Assembly: GCA_937860115.1 (NCBI GenBank)
Contig: CALMBI010000179.1
Coordinates: 1-7,376 of the forward strand
Direction: 5' to 3'
Origin: an uncultured Arcobacter sp.
Lineage (GTDB): Bacteria; Campylobacterota; Campylobacteria; Campylobacterales; Arcobacteraceae
DNA: 7,376 nt
Below the pieces are notes generated by a model, which was not told where the DNA came from, did not search any database, and was given only the letters and a program-made list of their open reading frames with translations. The position numbers and the translations under genes were made by a program. Shown here one piece after another: positions 5,608 through 7,376 of this stretch (the stretch's first letter is position 1; each line of letters begins with the position of its first letter).

Positions 5608-7349
5608 GAGCTACGGGAGTAAGCAGAAGGTTATTTTTTATTTTTTCAGATTTAGCAATTATTTTTGTTGCACTTTGGATATCTTTTCTATTGAGATTTG
5701 ATTTTGATATCCCATCAAATTTTACAAATGTTATCTTTTTTTGTTTTGGATTTTTAGCTTTTATAAGAATTACACTCTCATACTCTCTTAATGTGTATGA
5801 TATTAGTTGGCGACATTTTAGTTTAAGTGACTTATTAAAACTTATTTACATTTATATTTTTTCAACATTGTTATTTTTGATTGTGGCATTTGTAAGTAGA
5901 AATTTTGGGATAATTGTTCCAAGGTCTGTTATTCCAATCGAATTTTTTATTTCATTGTTTTTGATTTTTGCTTTACGGATTAGTAAAAGGGTATACCTTG
6001 AAAGTTTTTTAAAAAATAGTGCTTATATCTCTACTGTTATTATTGCTGATGCTGATAAGGTGATGACGATTATAAAATCTCTGCAACAAAAACAATCACA
6101 ATATAAGCCTTTAGCAGTTGTCAATGATGCATATAGTGGAATGAATGTAAATAATATTCGTGTATATTCATTAGAACAGTTTCAAACTTTAGGGATTCAG
6201 CTTGATGCTGCAATTTTAGATGATTCGATTAATATACAGACATTGTACCCAATACTACAAAATTTGGAGATAGAAGATATTAAAATAGCCTCTACATACT
6301 CTGATTATAAAGCAGACTTAAAAGATATCTCTGTTGAAGACCTCCTTGCAAGGCATCCAAAAGATTTAGATAAAAATGCTGTCAAAGAGTTTATAAATGG
6401 TAAAAAAGTTCTTATTACAGGTGCTGGTGGAAGCATAGGGAGTGAGATATCAAGACAATGTGCCACTTTTGGAGCTAGTGAACTTATATTGTTAGACCAT
6501 AGTGAGTTTAATCTGTATAGTATTGCTGAAGAGTTATCTTTTATCAAGCCACATCTTGTTATGCAATCTGTTGTAAACAAAGAATTACTTGAAAATACTT
6601 TTTCAAAATTTAAGCCAGATATTGTAATTCATGCAGCAGCGTATAAGCATGTACCACTAGTGGAAGAAAACATAAGTGAAGCGATAATCAACAATGTTAT
6701 AGGAACAAAAAATACTATCGATTGTGCTATAAGATATGGTGTTTCAAAATTTGTCCTTATCTCAACAGATAAAGCAGTTCGTCCTACAAATGTGATGGGT
6801 ACAACAAAAAGGATTTGTGAACTTTATGCTCAGAATGTTCTACCTAGTAAAACAGAAATAGTAGCTGTTAGATTTGGAAATGTTCTTGGCAGTAGTGGAA
6901 GTGTTATACCAAAATTCAAAGCCCAAATAGAAGCTGGAAAAAATATTACTGTTACACACCCCGATATTACAAGATATTTTATGCTTATCCCAGAAGCCTG
7001 TGAACTTGTACTTCAAGCTGCTTCAATTGGAAAAGGTGGGGAGATATTTATTTTAGATATGGGTGAACCTATCAAGATAGTTGATTTAGCTAAAAAAATG
7101 ATAGAACTTAGTGGAAGAGATGATATCGGGATTGAGTTTTCTGGACTTAGAGCAGGGGAGAAACTCTATGAAGAGCTTTTGATAAGTGAAAGTGATCGGA
7201 AAACACAGTATGAATCGATCATGGTCGCAGGAAAAACTGATTATCCAATAGAGAAGTTAAATCAAGATATAGATGAACTTCTTATAGTCTCTAATAAATT
7301 AGAAAAATTAAAAGAGATAGTATCAGAGTTTAATCATCAAGTGAACTAA
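5598..7349 (+). CDS. pglF: PglF-like membrane-bound UDP-GlcNAc 4,6-dehydratase
   Basis: Nucleotide-sugar dehydratase of 583 residues (C. jejuni PglF about 590) that starts bacillosamine synthesis by converting UDP-GlcNAc to the 4-keto-6-deoxy sugar. Four hydrophobic segments lie near residues 12-32, 44-63, 80-100 and 108-127, with the family motif WRHFSLSDL between the second and third. A CoA-binding-like Rossmann region follows (about 140-240). The catalytic extended-SDR domain begins VLITGAGGSIGSE with the NAD-binding GxxGxxG (G275, G278, G281). The active site reads STDKAVRPTNVMGTTK: T390, D391, K392, M400 and K404. Met replaces the usual YxxxK tyrosine, as known for C. jejuni PglF (T395, D396, K397, M405). 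VRFGNVLGSSGSVIPKF and the TRYFMLIPEA block are also typical. It overlaps pglE by 10 bases. Relatives such as WbpM, CapD and FlaA1 share the architecture; collinearity with pglE and pglC favours PglF. Confidence 0.95.
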   Translation: MQIRATGVSRRLFFIFSDLAIIFVALWISFLLRFDFDIPSNFTNVIFFCFGFLAFIRITLSYSLNVYDISWRHFSLSDLLKLIYIYIFSTLLFLIVAFVSRNFGIIVPRSVIPIEFFISLFLIFALRISKRVYLESFLKNSAYISTVIIADADKVMTIIKSLQQKQSQYKPLAVVNDAYSGMNVNNIRVYSLEQFQTLGIQLDAAILDDSINIQTLYPILQNLEIEDIKIASTYSDYKADLKDISVEDLLARHPKDLDKNAVKEFINGKKVLITGAGGSIGSEISRQCATFGASELILLDHSEFNLYSIAEELSFIKPHLVMQSVVNKELLENTFSKFKPDIVIHAAAYKHVPLVEENISEAIINNVIGTKNTIDCAIRYGVSKFVLISTDKAVRPTNVMGTTKRICELYAQNVLPSKTEIVAVRFGNVLGSSGSVIPKFKAQIEAGKNITVTHPDITRYFMLIPEACELVLQAASIGKGGEIFILDMGEPIKIVDLAKKMIELSGRDDIGIEFSGLRAGEKLYEELLISESDRKTQYESIMVAGKTDYPIEKLNQDIDELLIVSNKLEKLKEIVSEFNHQVN

Positions 7350-7376
7350 TGAGAAAAACAAAGATTCTATGAAGTA
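7349..7376 (+). other. Possible start of the next operon gene
   Basis: The pglF stop overlaps an ATG as TAATG (ATG 7349), a common coupled junction, but that frame reads only MRKTKIL before TGA 7370-7372. A second ATG at 7369 (MK...) runs off the window and overlaps this stop as ATGA. No terminator hairpin is present in these 27 bases, so the operon probably continues. Which start is real cannot be decided here. Confidence 0.25.

Noticed and set aside
6762..6809. Missing catalytic tyrosine in the PglF SDR site (Met at residue 400) as a sign of an inactive enzyme
   Set aside because: Met at this place is the known state in C. jejuni PglF, where Thr, Asp and Lys of the STDK segment form the active site. 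All three are present here.

Overview
The window is AT-rich and fully coding on the + strand. It holds seven complete genes and the tail of an eighth, all overlapping or touching, so it reads as the interior of one long operon. Low G+C, heavy A/T codon use and very close resemblance to Campylobacter jejuni Pgl proteins (recalled from memory, not searched) point to a member of the Campylobacterota. A free-living genus such as Sulfurimonas, Sulfurovum, Sulfuricurvum or Arcobacter is possible, but the genus cannot be settled from the sequence.

Layout: (1) bases 3-107, the C-terminal end of a membrane protein; (2) 104-1201 and 1191-2339, two GT-B glycosyltransferases without an obvious Pgl counterpart; (3) 2336-7349, a block collinear with C. 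jejuni pglA-pglC-pglD-pglE-pglF, except that the pglD position is taken by a short single-domain hexapeptide acyltransferase; (4) 27 bases after pglF in which no terminator is seen and the operon probably continues.

Pathway inferred from family knowledge: PglF (membrane-bound UDP-GlcNAc 4,6-dehydratase) makes the UDP-4-keto-6-deoxy sugar. PglE (PLP aminotransferase) aminates C4. The hexapeptide enzyme probably N-acylates that amine to give UDP-N,N'-diacetylbacillosamine or an acyl variant. PglC moves the phospho-sugar onto undecaprenyl phosphate, and PglA adds the second sugar (GalNAc in C. jejuni). The gene order is the reverse of the reaction order, which suggests the two upstream glycosyltransferases add the third and fourth sugars and the upstream membrane protein handles the lipid-linked glycan.

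The pathway itself is known. The distinctive points are the non-PglD acyltransferase, the unfamiliar downstream glycosyltransferases (one resembling WecF/GT56), and the absence of pglB, pglK, pglH, pglI and pglJ from the window. The bacillosamine-type linkage unit may therefore prime a glycan other than the classical N-linked heptasaccharide. I found no RNA gene, mobile element, CRISPR array or sizeable repeat.
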